From assembly GCF_030406385.1 (NCBI RefSeq), contig NZ_JAUEPM010000006.1, positions 124,001 through 188,000 on the forward strand: DNA of 64,000 bases, read 5' to 3'. The position numbers were made by a program, and so were the translations under genes. Shown one piece after another: positions 24,013 to 33,877 of the stretch; within the stretch, counting starts at the first letter, position 1, and each line of letters starts with the position of its first letter. The notes beneath the pieces were generated by a model that saw nothing but the letters and a program-made list of their open reading frames with translations, did not search any database and was not told where the DNA came from. Source of the DNA: Microbacterium oryzae. GTDB lineage: Bacteria; Actinomycetota; Actinomycetes; Actinomycetales; Microbacteriaceae.

Positions 24013-24924
24013 ATGTTCACACTCGCCCAGATCGAGTGCTTCATCGCGGTCGCGGAGGAGCTCCACTTCGGTGCGGCGGCCACGCGTCTGCGCATGACGC
24101 AGCCACCGCTCAGCAGGCAGATCCAGCAGCTCGAACGCGAGCTCGGCGCCGTGCTCTTCGAGCGCACCAGTCGCCGCGTGGCGCTCACGGCGGCCGGGCG
24201 CGCTCTGCTGCCGAACGCCCGGCGACTCCTCGACCTCTCCCTCAGGACCTCGGCCGACGTGCGCGCGGTGGCGGCCGGCGAGGCGGGCTCGCTCACCATC
24301 GCCTACACCGCGATGGCCGGGCAGAGCGTCATCCCCGAGCTGCTGCGCCGTGCCTCGCACGAGATGCCCCGGGTCACGCTGATGCTGCGCGAGATGGTGA
24401 CCCTCGACCAGATCGAGGAGATCGAAAGGGGCACCGTCGACGTCGGGTTCATGCGTCCCGTGCTCGACCGGGGTGCAGTGCGCACCCGGGTCGTGCACGA
24501 GGAGCGCCTCGTGCTCGCCGCGCCCGAGGGGTCTCGGCTCGCGCAGGGGCAGCATCCCGTCCGCCTCGCCGATCTCGACGACGAGCCCCTTCTCATGTAC
24601 TCGCCCGGCGTCGCCCGCTACTTCCACGACCTCCTCGTCACGATGTTCGTCGGGGCTGGCGTGCAGCCGCGCATCGTGCAGTACGCCGGGCAGGTCCCCG
24701 CGCTCCTCGCGCTCGTGAGCGCGGACCTGGGCGTCGCCCTCGTGCCGGAGTCCGCCGGCGCCATCGCACCGCCCGGGGTCGCGCTGCGGCGCCTTGGGGA
24801 AGGCGAGCGCCCCGACCCGCTCCAGCCCGTGCGCCTGCACGTCGGGTGGAGCGAGCAGCGGCGCACCCCGCTGACGGACGCGCTCCTGCGGCTGGCCGGG
24901 GAGCTCAACCGCGCGGTGTTCTGA
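24013..24924 (+). CDS. LysR-type transcriptional regulator
   Basis: 303 aa. The N-terminal winged helix-turn-helix (FGAAATRLRMTQPPLSRQIQQLERELGAVLF) and the two-lobed effector domain are complete. The start ATG has AGGAG eight bases upstream. A near-palindromic ATCC-C-TAGGAT at 23949-23959 in the gap to the divergent MFS gene could be part of a LysR site; no T-N11-A box is clear beyond that. Target and effector unknown, with the MFS/HAD operon the most likely target. Confidence 0.88.
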   Translation: MFTLAQIECFIAVAEELHFGAAATRLRMTQPPLSRQIQQLERELGAVLFERTSRRVALTAAGRALLPNARRLLDLSLRTSADVRAVAAGEAGSLTIAYTAMAGQSVIPELLRRASHEMPRVTLMLREMVTLDQIEEIERGTVDVGFMRPVLDRGAVRTRVVHEERLVLAAPEGSRLAQGQHPVRLADLDDEPLLMYSPGVARYFHDLLVTMFVGAGVQPRIVQYAGQVPALLALVSADLGVALVPESAGAIAPPGVALRRLGEGERPDPLQPVRLHVGWSEQRRTPLTDALLRLAGELNRAVF

Positions 24925-24930
24925 CCAGAA

Positions 24931-24951
24931 CTTGAGCCCATCTCTATCAAC
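24931..24951. promoter_or_regulatory. Degenerate second HAIR-like site upstream of dnaK
   Basis: CTTGAGC-N7-TATCAAC keeps the left arm of the HspR consensus and part of the right arm. Weaker than the site at 24983. Confidence 0.3.
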
Positions 24952-24955
24952 TTCG

Positions 24956-24982
24956 TTGACTTCTCCGCTTCCGGCTCGTACG

Positions 24983-24984
<2 letters not shown>
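24956..24984 (+). promoter_or_regulatory. dnaK operon promoter
   Basis: TTGACT (24956-24961), a 17-bp spacer and TACGCT (24979-24984), a good vegetative-type promoter; transcription should start near 24991, inside the HAIR element. Confidence 0.75.
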
Positions 24985-26903
<1,919 letters not shown>

Positions 26904-26904
<1 letters not shown>

Positions 26905-27521
26905 TGACGGACAAGGACTTCGAGGAGCCCCAGGGCGAGCAGCCCGACGGCGCCGAGGTCCAGCCGGACGCCGAGGGGTCGGAGGCCACCGCCGCCGACC
27001 CCGCGGCGCAGCCGGCTGAGGCCGTGGATGGCGACGGCCTGACGGTCGACGACATCCTGGGCGCCGAGCAGACCGACGAGGCCGCCGAGGCCGAGAAGAG
27101 CGACTACGAGACGCAGCTGCTGCACGACCTCAAGCGCCTGCAGGCGGAGTACGCCAACTACCGCCGGCGCACCGAGGAGCAGCGCGAGGTCGAGATCGCC
27201 CGGGCGCGCGGGGAGGCCGTGAAGGGCCTCCTGCCGGTGCTCGACGATCTCGACCGCGCCGAGAAGCACGGCGACCTCGGCGAGGGCAGCCCGTTCTCCG
27301 CCGTCGGGGCGAAGCTCCGCACGGTGGCCGAGCGGCTCGGCATCGTCGCGTACGGCGCGGCCGGCGAGGCGTTCGACCCGCAGCGTCACGAGGCGATCTT
27401 CCAGCAGCCCGTCCCCGGCACGACCGAGAGCACGATCCTCGAGGTCGTCGAGGTCGGCTACCGACTGGGTGACGTGGAGCTGCGCCCGGCCAAGGTCGTC
27501 GTCGCCGTCCCGGCGGAGTGA
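26904..27521 (+). CDS. grpE: Nucleotide exchange factor GrpE
   Basis: 205 aa. An acidic, low-complexity N-terminal ~65 residues is followed by the GrpE coiled coil (DYETQLLHDLKRLQAEYANYRRR) and the C-terminal beta domain with FDPQRHEAIFQQP. It releases ADP from DnaK. Overlaps the dnaK stop by one base. A stable hairpin follows before dnaJ. Confidence 0.97.
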
Positions 27522-27524
27522 GTC

Positions 27525-27552
27525 GATGGCCGGTCCCGCGGGGCCGGCCATC
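27525..27552 (+). terminator. Intra-operon hairpin between grpE and dnaJ
   Basis: GATGGCCGGTCCC pairs with GGGGCCGGCCATC (13-bp stem including one G-T) around a two-base loop, then CTCCCTCCCCC. It sits inside an operon, so it may be a partial terminator or an RNA-processing site that lowers dnaJ-hspR relative to dnaK-grpE. Confidence 0.65.
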
Positions 27553-27596
27553 CTCCCTCCCCCACCTCGCAGAACCAACCCGCGAAGAAGGTGCAG

Positions 27597-28577
27597 ATGG
27601 CCAGTCAGGACTGGTTCGACAAGGACTTCTACAAGGTCCTCGGTGTCGACAAGGGCGTGAGCGAGGCCGAGCTCAAGAAGACGTACCGCAAGCTCGCCCG
27701 CACGTACCACCCCGACTCCAACCCGGGGGACGCGGCGGCCGAGGCGAAGTTCAAGGAGATCAGCGAGGCGTACTCGGTGCTCTCCGACGCCGAGCAGCGC
27801 AAGGAGTACGACGAGCTGCGCGCCATGGGATCCGGTGCGCGCTTCACGGCTCCCGGTGGCGCGGGCGGCGGCTTCGACGACGTCTTCAGCCGGTTCACGC
27901 AGCAGCGCACCTCCACGCCGGGCGACTTCGACGACATCTTCTCCATGTTCTCCGGCGGCGGCCCGGGCTTCGGCTCGGGGCGATTCGGCCAGTCGACCGG
28001 CGGGTACCGCGGCTTCGGCGGCCCGTCACGCGGCGCCGACGTGCGCGCCAGGACGACCCTCGACTTCACCACGGCCGCGCGCGGTGAGACCATCACGCTC
28101 CAGGGCGAGGATGGCAAGCCCTTCAAGGTGAAGGTGCCCGCCGGCGTCGCCGACGGTCAGAAGATCCGTCTGCGCGGCCGCGGTCGCCCCTCGCCCGACG
28201 GCGGCGAGAACGGCGACATCGTCGTCGAGGTCGCCGTCCGCCCGCACCCCGTCTTCACGCGCGAGGGCCTGAACGTGCGCGTGACGGTGCCCATCACCTT
28301 CACCGAGGCCGTGTTCGGTGCGACCATCGAGGTGCCGACGCTGGGCGGCGAGACCGTCAAGCTGCGAGTCGCCCCCGGCACCCCGTCCGGGCGCGTGCTG
28401 CGCGTCAAGGGGCGCGGCATCGCCACGGCCAAGGGCACCGGCGATCTCCTCGCGGAGGTGCAGGTGGCCGTCCCCGGACATCTCGACGAGCGCGCGCGCG
28501 AGGCGCTGCAGGCCTACCGCGAGGCGGAGCCCCGCGAGAACCCGCGCGCGGGCATGATGGCCAAGGCCCAGCAGTAG
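27597..28577 (+). CDS. dnaJ: Chaperone DnaJ (DnaJ1 type)
   Basis: 326 aa. The J domain has the HPD motif (TYHPDSNPG), followed by a Gly/Phe-rich region (about 80-145) and two C-terminal beta domains; the four CxxCxGxG zinc repeats of classical DnaJ are absent, making this a CbpA/DnaJ1-type co-chaperone. It stimulates DnaK ATP hydrolysis and delivers substrates. The ATG at 27597 has AGAAGG upstream. Third gene of the heat-shock operon. Confidence 0.95.
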   Translation: MASQDWFDKDFYKVLGVDKGVSEAELKKTYRKLARTYHPDSNPGDAAAEAKFKEISEAYSVLSDAEQRKEYDELRAMGSGARFTAPGGAGGGFDDVFSRFTQQRTSTPGDFDDIFSMFSGGGPGFGSGRFGQSTGGYRGFGGPSRGADVRARTTLDFTTAARGETITLQGEDGKPFKVKVPAGVADGQKIRLRGRGRPSPDGGENGDIVVEVAVRPHPVFTREGLNVRVTVPITFTEAVFGATIEVPTLGGETVKLRVAPGTPSGRVLRVKGRGIATAKGTGDLLAEVQVAVPGHLDERAREALQAYREAEPRENPRAGMMAKAQQ

Positions 28578-28596
28578 CTCTCAGGAGGTGAGCAGG

Positions 28597-29040
28597 ATGC
28601 CGGTCCCGATCGACCCCACCGAGATCGACCCCGAGGCCCCGATCTTCCCCATCGCGGCGGCGGCCGAGCTCGCCGCGATGCATCCGCAGACCCTGCGCCA
28701 GTACGACCGCATCGGGCTCGTGGTGCCCGGTCGCACCCGCGGCGGCTCGCGCCGCTACTCCGTGCGCGACATCGAGCAGCTGCGCGAGGTGGCCCGGCTG
28801 TCGACGGAGGGCGTCCGCCTCGCCGTGATCGAGCGCATCCTGCACATGGAGAACGAGGTGCAGGAGCTGCGCGGGCGCGTGCGGGAGCTCGAGCAGGAGC
28901 TCCGGGAGGAGCGCGAGCAGCGCCCGGGTGCGCGCGTCTTCGCCACCAGCGCGAACGGCGCCGTCGTGACGCTCCGCGCGGGAACCCGCGTGCGTCGTCA
29001 GACCGACGTCGTGCTGTGGCGCCCTCGTCCCGGATCCTGA
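28597..29040 (+). CDS. hspR: Heat-shock repressor HspR (MerR family)
   Basis: 147 aa. MerR-type winged helix (AAELAAMHPQTLRQYDRIGLV, then GGSRRYSVRDIEQLREVARL) followed by a coiled coil (ENEVQELRGRVRELEQELREE). It binds the HAIR element upstream of dnaK, with DnaK as co-repressor in related actinobacteria. AGGAGG at 28583-28588 is eight bases before the ATG. Last gene of the operon. Confidence 0.95.
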   Translation: MPVPIDPTEIDPEAPIFPIAAAAELAAMHPQTLRQYDRIGLVVPGRTRGGSRRYSVRDIEQLREVARLSTEGVRLAVIERILHMENEVQELRGRVRELEQELREEREQRPGARVFATSANGAVVTLRAGTRVRRQTDVVLWRPRPGS

Positions 29041-29075
29041 ACGCAGACCGGCCGCGACACGCGCCCACCCCGCGG

Positions 29076-29094
29076 TATTCTGTTGACAGTCAAC
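29076..29094 (+). promoter_or_regulatory. Promoter -10 and perfect palindromic operator of the GntR gene
   Basis: TATTCT (29076-29081) abuts the palindrome GTTGAC-A-GTCAAC (29082-29094), 6+1+6 bases and perfect. A GntR/FCD dimer bound there would block initiation of its own gene. Confidence 0.75.
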
Positions 29095-29114
29095 GGACGC
29101 CGAGGGAGTGTGCC

Positions 29115-29777
29115 ATGCGCGACAAGGTCGACAGGGGGGTCTCGCTCGGCGCGCAGGTCGCCGACATCATCCGCCAGCGCATCGTGCGCGGCGAGCTGAG
29201 GGCCGGGGACCGCCTGACGGAGGAGGGCGTCGCAGAGGAGTTCCAGGTGAGCCGCGGCCCGGTGCGCGACGCCGTATCTCAGCTGAGCTACGAGGGGCTC
29301 GTCGAGGTTCGTCGCCCCCGCGGGATCTACATCATCGGGCTCACCGCTGACGACGTCGAGCAGCTGTACAGTCTGCGCGCTGCTCTGGAGCGGCTCGCCG
29401 TGAACCGGGCCGCAGAGGTGCGCGACGACGAGGCGTGGCAGCCGATGCGCGACTGCGTCGAGCGGATGGCCGCGGCGGCGGATGGGGGCGACCACCCCGC
29501 GTTCCAGCGGGCCGACGTCCGATTCCACTCCCTCTTCTACGAGATGGCCCGACATCCGCGACTGCTCGCGACCTGGCGTCAGTACGAGCCGACGTTCGCC
29601 GCCCTCCTCGACGTCACGATCAATCACGACGACGACCTGCATGAATCGGCCGAGGCGCACCGCCGGCTGTACGACCTCGTGCGGGGGGAGGACCGCGTCG
29701 CACTCGAGCGAGAGCTCGTCGACCACCTGAAGCGCGCGGAGGATCGCATGCGCCTGGAGCTGCTGAGCCGCTCCTGA
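29115..29777 (+). CDS. GntR family regulator, FCD type
   Basis: 220 aa. N-terminal GntR winged helix (GVAEEFQVSRGPVRDAVSQLSYEGLVEVRRPRG, with the wing) and a helical FCD ligand domain with the Asp/His residues that in this class hold a metal (DVRFHSLFYE and HRRLYDLV regions). FCD regulators respond to sugar acids, organic acids or amino-acid derivatives. GGAG is six bases before the ATG. Palindromes GTTGAC...GTCAAC precede this gene and the next, so it probably represses both itself and the catabolic operon. Confidence 0.9.
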   Translation: MRDKVDRGVSLGAQVADIIRQRIVRGELRAGDRLTEEGVAEEFQVSRGPVRDAVSQLSYEGLVEVRRPRGIYIIGLTADDVEQLYSLRAALERLAVNRAAEVRDDEAWQPMRDCVERMAAAADGGDHPAFQRADVRFHSLFYEMARHPRLLATWRQYEPTFAALLDVTINHDDDLHESAEAHRRLYDLVRGEDRVALERELVDHLKRAEDRMRLELLSRS

Positions 29778-29795
29778 CCTCCCGGCCGGGCCTGC

Positions 29796-29815
29796 GTTGA
29801 CTGTTAACAGTAAAC
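29796..29815. promoter_or_regulatory. GntR-type operator before tctC
   Basis: A 20-bp palindrome with one mismatch (GTTGACTGTT/AACAGTAAAC) containing two overlapping GTTRAC sites. TTGACT (29797-29802) within it is a plausible -35, with CATGCT (29820-29825) as -10 after 17 bp, so binding would block the polymerase. Confidence 0.75.
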
Positions 29816-29872
29816 GTGTCATGCTCGTCTCGCCCGACATCGTCGTTCGGGATCGCACCGAGAGGAGCAACG

Positions 29873-30832
29873 ATGCCCCGCCCCATCCGTTTCGCCGCAG
29901 CAATCGCCGGCGCTGGCCTCACCGCCGTGGCGCTCGCCGCCTGCACCCCCGTCGCCGAAGAGGGGGAAGCCTCCTCCTACCCGGAGAAGGACATCCGACT
30001 CATCATCCAGGCCGACGCCGGCGGCGGCTCCGACCTCTCGTCCCGCGCGCTCGCAACCGAGCTCGAGGGCATCCTCGATGTGAGCGTCATCCCGGAGAAC
30101 ATGCCGGGGGCCTCGGGAGCGCTCGCGATGGAGTACGTGGCCGAGCAGGAGCCGGACGGCTACGTCATCGGCTTCGGCCCCGTCGAGATCTCCATGCTGA
30201 ACACCACGCAGAACGCTGACGTGCTGCCGGAGAACTACGACCTCCTCGGCCAGATCATGCTCGCCCCCGGTGTCATCTCGGTGAGCGCCGACAGCGACAT
30301 CCAGTCGCTGGAGGACCTCGTCGCGCAGGCGGAGTCGGGCGCGGTCACGGTGTCGAACTCGGGCGCCGGCTCCATCTGGGAGGCAGCCACCCTCGGCCTC
30401 GGTGAGGCGACAGGCGCCGAGTTCCAGCCGGTGCCGTACGACGGCGGCGCGACCGCAGTCAGCGCCGCCGCGTCGGGAGAGGTCGTCGCTGCCGTCTCCG
30501 GCGTCGGCGAGGCCCTCGCGCAGGAGGACTCCGTGCGCGTCCTCGCGATCATGCACGGCGAGCGCCACCCCGACCTGCCCGACGTCCCGACCGTCTCCGA
30601 GGCCGTCGGCGAGGACGTCGAGTTCGGCGGCTGGGGCGGCATCTACGCCCCCGCCGGCCTTCCCGGCGACGTGCACGACACTCTCGAGGCCGCGATCGCC
30701 GAGGCGGTCCAGAGCGACACCTACCAGGACTTCCAGAAGAACGCAGGCAACCTGGTCGTCTACCGCGACTCCGCCGAGTTCACGACGTTCGTCGAGGACC
30801 AGTTCACGCAGTTCCAGGAGCTGCTGGGCTGA
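29873..30832 (+). CDS. tctC: Tripartite tricarboxylate transporter substrate-binding lipoprotein
   Basis: 319 aa, Bug/TctC family. The N-terminus has a lipoprotein signal with lipobox ALAAC (Cys24), so the protein is membrane-anchored outside the cell. The ligand loop region (IIQADAGGGSDLSSRALA, ENMPGASG) fits Bug proteins, which bind carboxylates or sugar acids. AGGAG is five bases before the ATG. Its stop overlaps tctB. The neighbours suggest a sugar-derived acid or related ligand rather than citrate. Confidence 0.9.
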   Translation: MPRPIRFAAAIAGAGLTAVALAACTPVAEEGEASSYPEKDIRLIIQADAGGGSDLSSRALATELEGILDVSVIPENMPGASGALAMEYVAEQEPDGYVIGFGPVEISMLNTTQNADVLPENYDLLGQIMLAPGVISVSADSDIQSLEDLVAQAESGAVTVSNSGAGSIWEAATLGLGEATGAEFQPVPYDGGATAVSAAASGEVVAAVSGVGEALAQEDSVRVLAIMHGERHPDLPDVPTVSEAVGEDVEFGGWGGIYAPAGLPGDVHDTLEAAIAEAVQSDTYQDFQKNAGNLVVYRDSAEFTTFVEDQFTQFQELLG

Positions 30833-31350
30833 TGAGCTCGTCCGTCGACATCGAGACGGGCGCGCCTCCGCGCCCGTCTCGGGCGCTCGAGATCGCCTTC
30901 GCCGTGCTCGCGCTGGCGGGCTCCGCCGCCTACCTCGTGCTGGCGACGCAGATCGAGCTGCGCCGCGAGTCCGCGGGCGGCATGGACGCACGCAGCTGGC
31001 CGATCGTGCTGGGGGTGGCGGCGGTGGCCGTCGCCATCGCCCTCCTCGCGATCGCGCTCACCCGCCCGCCGGCCACGCGCGACGACCTCGAGAGCGTCTC
31101 GCCGGGCGGCTGGCTGCGGGCGGCGCTCGCCCTCGTCGTCTCGGCCGCCTTCATCGCGCTGTGGTCGGTGGGCGACGTCATCGCCTTCGGCTACCGCATC
31201 GAGCTCTTCCCGATCGTCGCCGCCCTGTATCTCTTCGTGCTCATGCTGGTCTTCGGTCAGCGTCGCCGGCTCGGGCTCATCGTCTATCCCCTCGCCATCA
31301 CGGCCTTCATCTACGTCGTGTTCGGCATGCTCCTGAGGATCCCCCTGTGA
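30832..31350 (+). CDS. tctB: Tripartite tricarboxylate transporter small membrane protein
   Basis: 172 aa with four hydrophobic helices (about 20-40, 58-78, 100-120, 128-160), the normal TctB layout; TctB is poorly conserved in sequence and recognised here mainly by position. Overlaps tctC by one base and tctA by four. Confidence 0.85.
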   Translation: MSSSVDIETGAPPRPSRALEIAFAVLALAGSAAYLVLATQIELRRESAGGMDARSWPIVLGVAAVAVAIALLAIALTRPPATRDDLESVSPGGWLRAALALVVSAAFIALWSVGDVIAFGYRIELFPIVAALYLFVLMLVFGQRRRLGLIVYPLAITAFIYVVFGMLLRIPL

Positions 31351-32996
31351 ACGCGCTCGCCGAGGGACTCGGCTCCCTCCTGGACATCTCCGTCGCCCTC
31401 TACATGCTCGTCGGGCTCCTGCTCGGCTTCCTCGTCGGCGCCTTCCCCGGCATCACCGCCACCATGGCGGTCGCGCTCGCCGCCGGGTTCACCATGACGC
31501 TCGAACCCGTGCAGGGCCTCGCGGTGCTGCTGACCATCTACGTCGCCGCGAACTTCGGCGACCGCGTGCCGGCCATCCTCGTGAACACCCCGGGGACTCC
31601 CGCCTCGGTCGCGACGACACTCGACGGCTATCCCATGGCGAAGCAGGGGCGCGCGGGGCTCGCCCTGACCATCTCCGCCATCGTCAGCGCGGTCGGCATC
31701 CTCGCCTCGGTCGTCCTGTTCGCGGCGCTCGCCGTGCCGATCGCGACGCTCGCGCGCAACTACTTCCGCTCGCCGGAGCTCTTCGCCCTCGTGCTCTTCG
31801 GCATCGCCATCATGATCGGCATCTCATCGAAGTCCATGCTGAAGGGCGTGCTGGCCGGCCTCATCGGGCTCATGCTCGGCAGCGTGGGCACGTACGCGGC
31901 CACCGCCGACCAGCGCTTCACGTTCGGCGTGCTCGAGCTGGCCGAGGGCCTCAACTTCATCGCCGTGATCATCGGCCTGTTCGGCATCGCCGAGCTGCTC
32001 GATCAGCTCATCACCCACCACGAGTCGAAGGTGCGCCCCATCTCGTCTCTCGGGCGATGGCTGCCGAACCGCGGCGAGCTCAAGCAGACCGGGCGTGCGG
32101 TCGCCGTCAGTGGCGCGGTGGGCCTCGGCGTCGGACTCATCCCCGCCGCGGGCGGCGACATCGCCGGCCTCATCGGCTGGGAGCGCGCGCGAGCCGCGTC
32201 GAAGCAGCCCGAGCTGTTCGGCAAGGGCTCGATCGAGGGGGTCGCGGCATCCGACACCGCCTCGAGCGCCACCCTCGGCGGGTCGCTCACCACGACCATG
32301 GCGCTCGGCATCCCGGGCGACTCGGTGATGGCGGTGATGATCGGATCGATGATCATCTGGGGGATCACGCCCGGTCCCACCCTCTTCGCGGATCGCCCCG
32401 AGCTCGTCGTCTCGATCACCGCGATCATGACGGTGGCCACCCTGCTCTCGCTGGGCCTCAGCCTCATCCGCATGCGCGGGATGGTCAAGCTGCTGGACAT
32501 CCCCCGCCCCTACCTGTGGAGCGGCATCCTCGTCTTCTGCATCATCGGCACCTACGCGACGTCGAACAGCATCTCCGCTGTCGTGCAGATGCTGGTCTTC
32601 GGAGTGGTCGGCCTCGTCTTCAAGCGCCTGGCCATCCCCGCGGGGCCCGTGGTCCTGGGGCTCCTCCTCGGCCCGCTGGCGGAGCAGAACCTCGCTCGCA
32701 CCCTGGCCATCCTGCCCACCCAGCCCTTCTTCTCGGTGGTGAGCCCGATCGCGCTCGTGCTCCTCGCGCTGGCGGTGGCCTCCGTCGTCGTGCCGGTGAT
32801 CCGCAACGCGCGGCGCCCTCCGGAGAAGCGCTCCTCCCTGGCCGACTCCGTGCTCAGCGACGAGACCGTCGCCGAGATCGAGCAGGCCCATGACGAGCTG
32901 CGGGGCCGCCCCGATCTGCTCACCTCGACCATCCGCAGCGACGGGGCACCGCAACCGCCTCGCCGCCGCAAGAACCGCAAGGAGCCCCGCTCATGA
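31347..32996 (+). CDS. tctA: Tripartite tricarboxylate transporter large membrane protein
   Basis: 549 aa with about 12 membrane helices. Typical TctA motifs are visible: GAFPGITATMAVAL and NTPGTPASVATTLDGYPMAKQG in the first half, then IPAAGGDIAGLIGWERA and ALGIPGDSVMAVMIG in the second. It forms the sodium- or proton-coupled channel. A long charged C-terminal tail (about 490-549) is unusual. GTG start at 31347 overlapping tctB. Confidence 0.92.
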   Translation: MNALAEGLGSLLDISVALYMLVGLLLGFLVGAFPGITATMAVALAAGFTMTLEPVQGLAVLLTIYVAANFGDRVPAILVNTPGTPASVATTLDGYPMAKQGRAGLALTISAIVSAVGILASVVLFAALAVPIATLARNYFRSPELFALVLFGIAIMIGISSKSMLKGVLAGLIGLMLGSVGTYAATADQRFTFGVLELAEGLNFIAVIIGLFGIAELLDQLITHHESKVRPISSLGRWLPNRGELKQTGRAVAVSGAVGLGVGLIPAAGGDIAGLIGWERARAASKQPELFGKGSIEGVAASDTASSATLGGSLTTTMALGIPGDSVMAVMIGSMIIWGITPGPTLFADRPELVVSITAIMTVATLLSLGLSLIRMRGMVKLLDIPRPYLWSGILVFCIIGTYATSNSISAVVQMLVFGVVGLVFKRLAIPAGPVVLGLLLGPLAEQNLARTLAILPTQPFFSVVSPIALVLLALAVASVVVPVIRNARRPPEKRSSLADSVLSDETVAEIEQAHDELRGRPDLLTSTIRSDGAPQPPRRRKNRKEPRS

Positions 32997-33862
32997 CCCG
33001 CCGCGACATCCTCACCGCCGTGCCGACGTCCTTCCACGCCGACGGCAGCCTCGATCTCGAGGGCAGCCGGTCGATCTTCCGCTACGTCGCGCAGTCGGGC
33101 AACGAGGGCGCCTTCGTGCTCGGCACGACAGGGGAGTTCCCGGCGATCGACGACGCGGAGTTCGCGCAGCTCGTCGAGGCCGCGCTCGCCGACCTCGGCG
33201 ACGCCATGCGCGTGGTCGTGCACGTCGGCGCACCCAGCGCGTTCGAGGCGGTGCGGCGCGTGCGCGCGGCGCGCGAGCTCGGCGCGACCGAGTTCGCCGC
33301 CGTCACGCCGTACTACCTGCCGACCTCCGACGCCGCGCTGCTGCGTTATTACGACGCCCTCTCCGAGGCGGTCGGCGACGGCAGCCTCTACGTCTACGTC
33401 TTCCCGGCCCGCACCGGCAACCCGGTCTCGCCCGAGCTCCTCGGACGCATCGCCGAGCGGTCGAACATCGTGGGTGTGAAGGCCAGCGAGCTCTCGCTCG
33501 ATGAGATCGCCGCGTACCGCGCCGCGGTGCCCGAGGAGTTCGTCATCTACACCGGCGCCGACCGCGACCTCGTCGCGGCGGGCGAGGTGGGCGCGCAGGG
33601 GGTGGTCTCCGGGGTGTCGTCGGTGCTGCCCAAGCCCTTCCGTGCGCTCGCCGCCGCAGCGGATTCCGGCGACCCCGATCGGGTGGCCGCCGCGCAGGCC
33701 GACGTCGACGACATCGTGTCGGTGATCGGCGGCGACATGCCGCGCATGAAGGCGGCCTACCGCGCGATGGGCGTCGCCGACGGCTACTGCCGCATGGCGC
33801 TCGACGAGCCATCCGCCGACGCACTGTCCGAGATCGACCGCGTCATCGCGGCCCACCGCTGA
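32993..33862 (+). CDS. DapA-family aldolase/dehydratase (dihydrodipicolinate synthase-like)
   Basis: 289 aa class I lyase barrel. GTTGEF near residue 44, the Tyr of YVYVFPARTG and the Schiff-base Lys in GVKAS are in place; the Arg in PARTG suggests a substrate with a terminal carboxylate. The neighbours (transporter, isomerase, kinase) make a keto-acid aldolase or a keto-deoxy-sugar-acid dehydratase more likely than lysine synthesis. Start overlaps the tctA stop (ATGA). Confidence 0.85.
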   Translation: MTRRDILTAVPTSFHADGSLDLEGSRSIFRYVAQSGNEGAFVLGTTGEFPAIDDAEFAQLVEAALADLGDAMRVVVHVGAPSAFEAVRRVRAARELGATEFAAVTPYYLPTSDAALLRYYDALSEAVGDGSLYVYVFPARTGNPVSPELLGRIAERSNIVGVKASELSLDEIAAYRAAVPEEFVIYTGADRDLVAAGEVGAQGVVSGVSSVLPKPFRALAAAADSGDPDRVAAAQADVDDIVSVIGGDMPRMKAAYRAMGVADGYCRMALDEPSADALSEIDRVIAAHR

Positions 33863-33877
33863 CCGAGAGGAGCCGAC

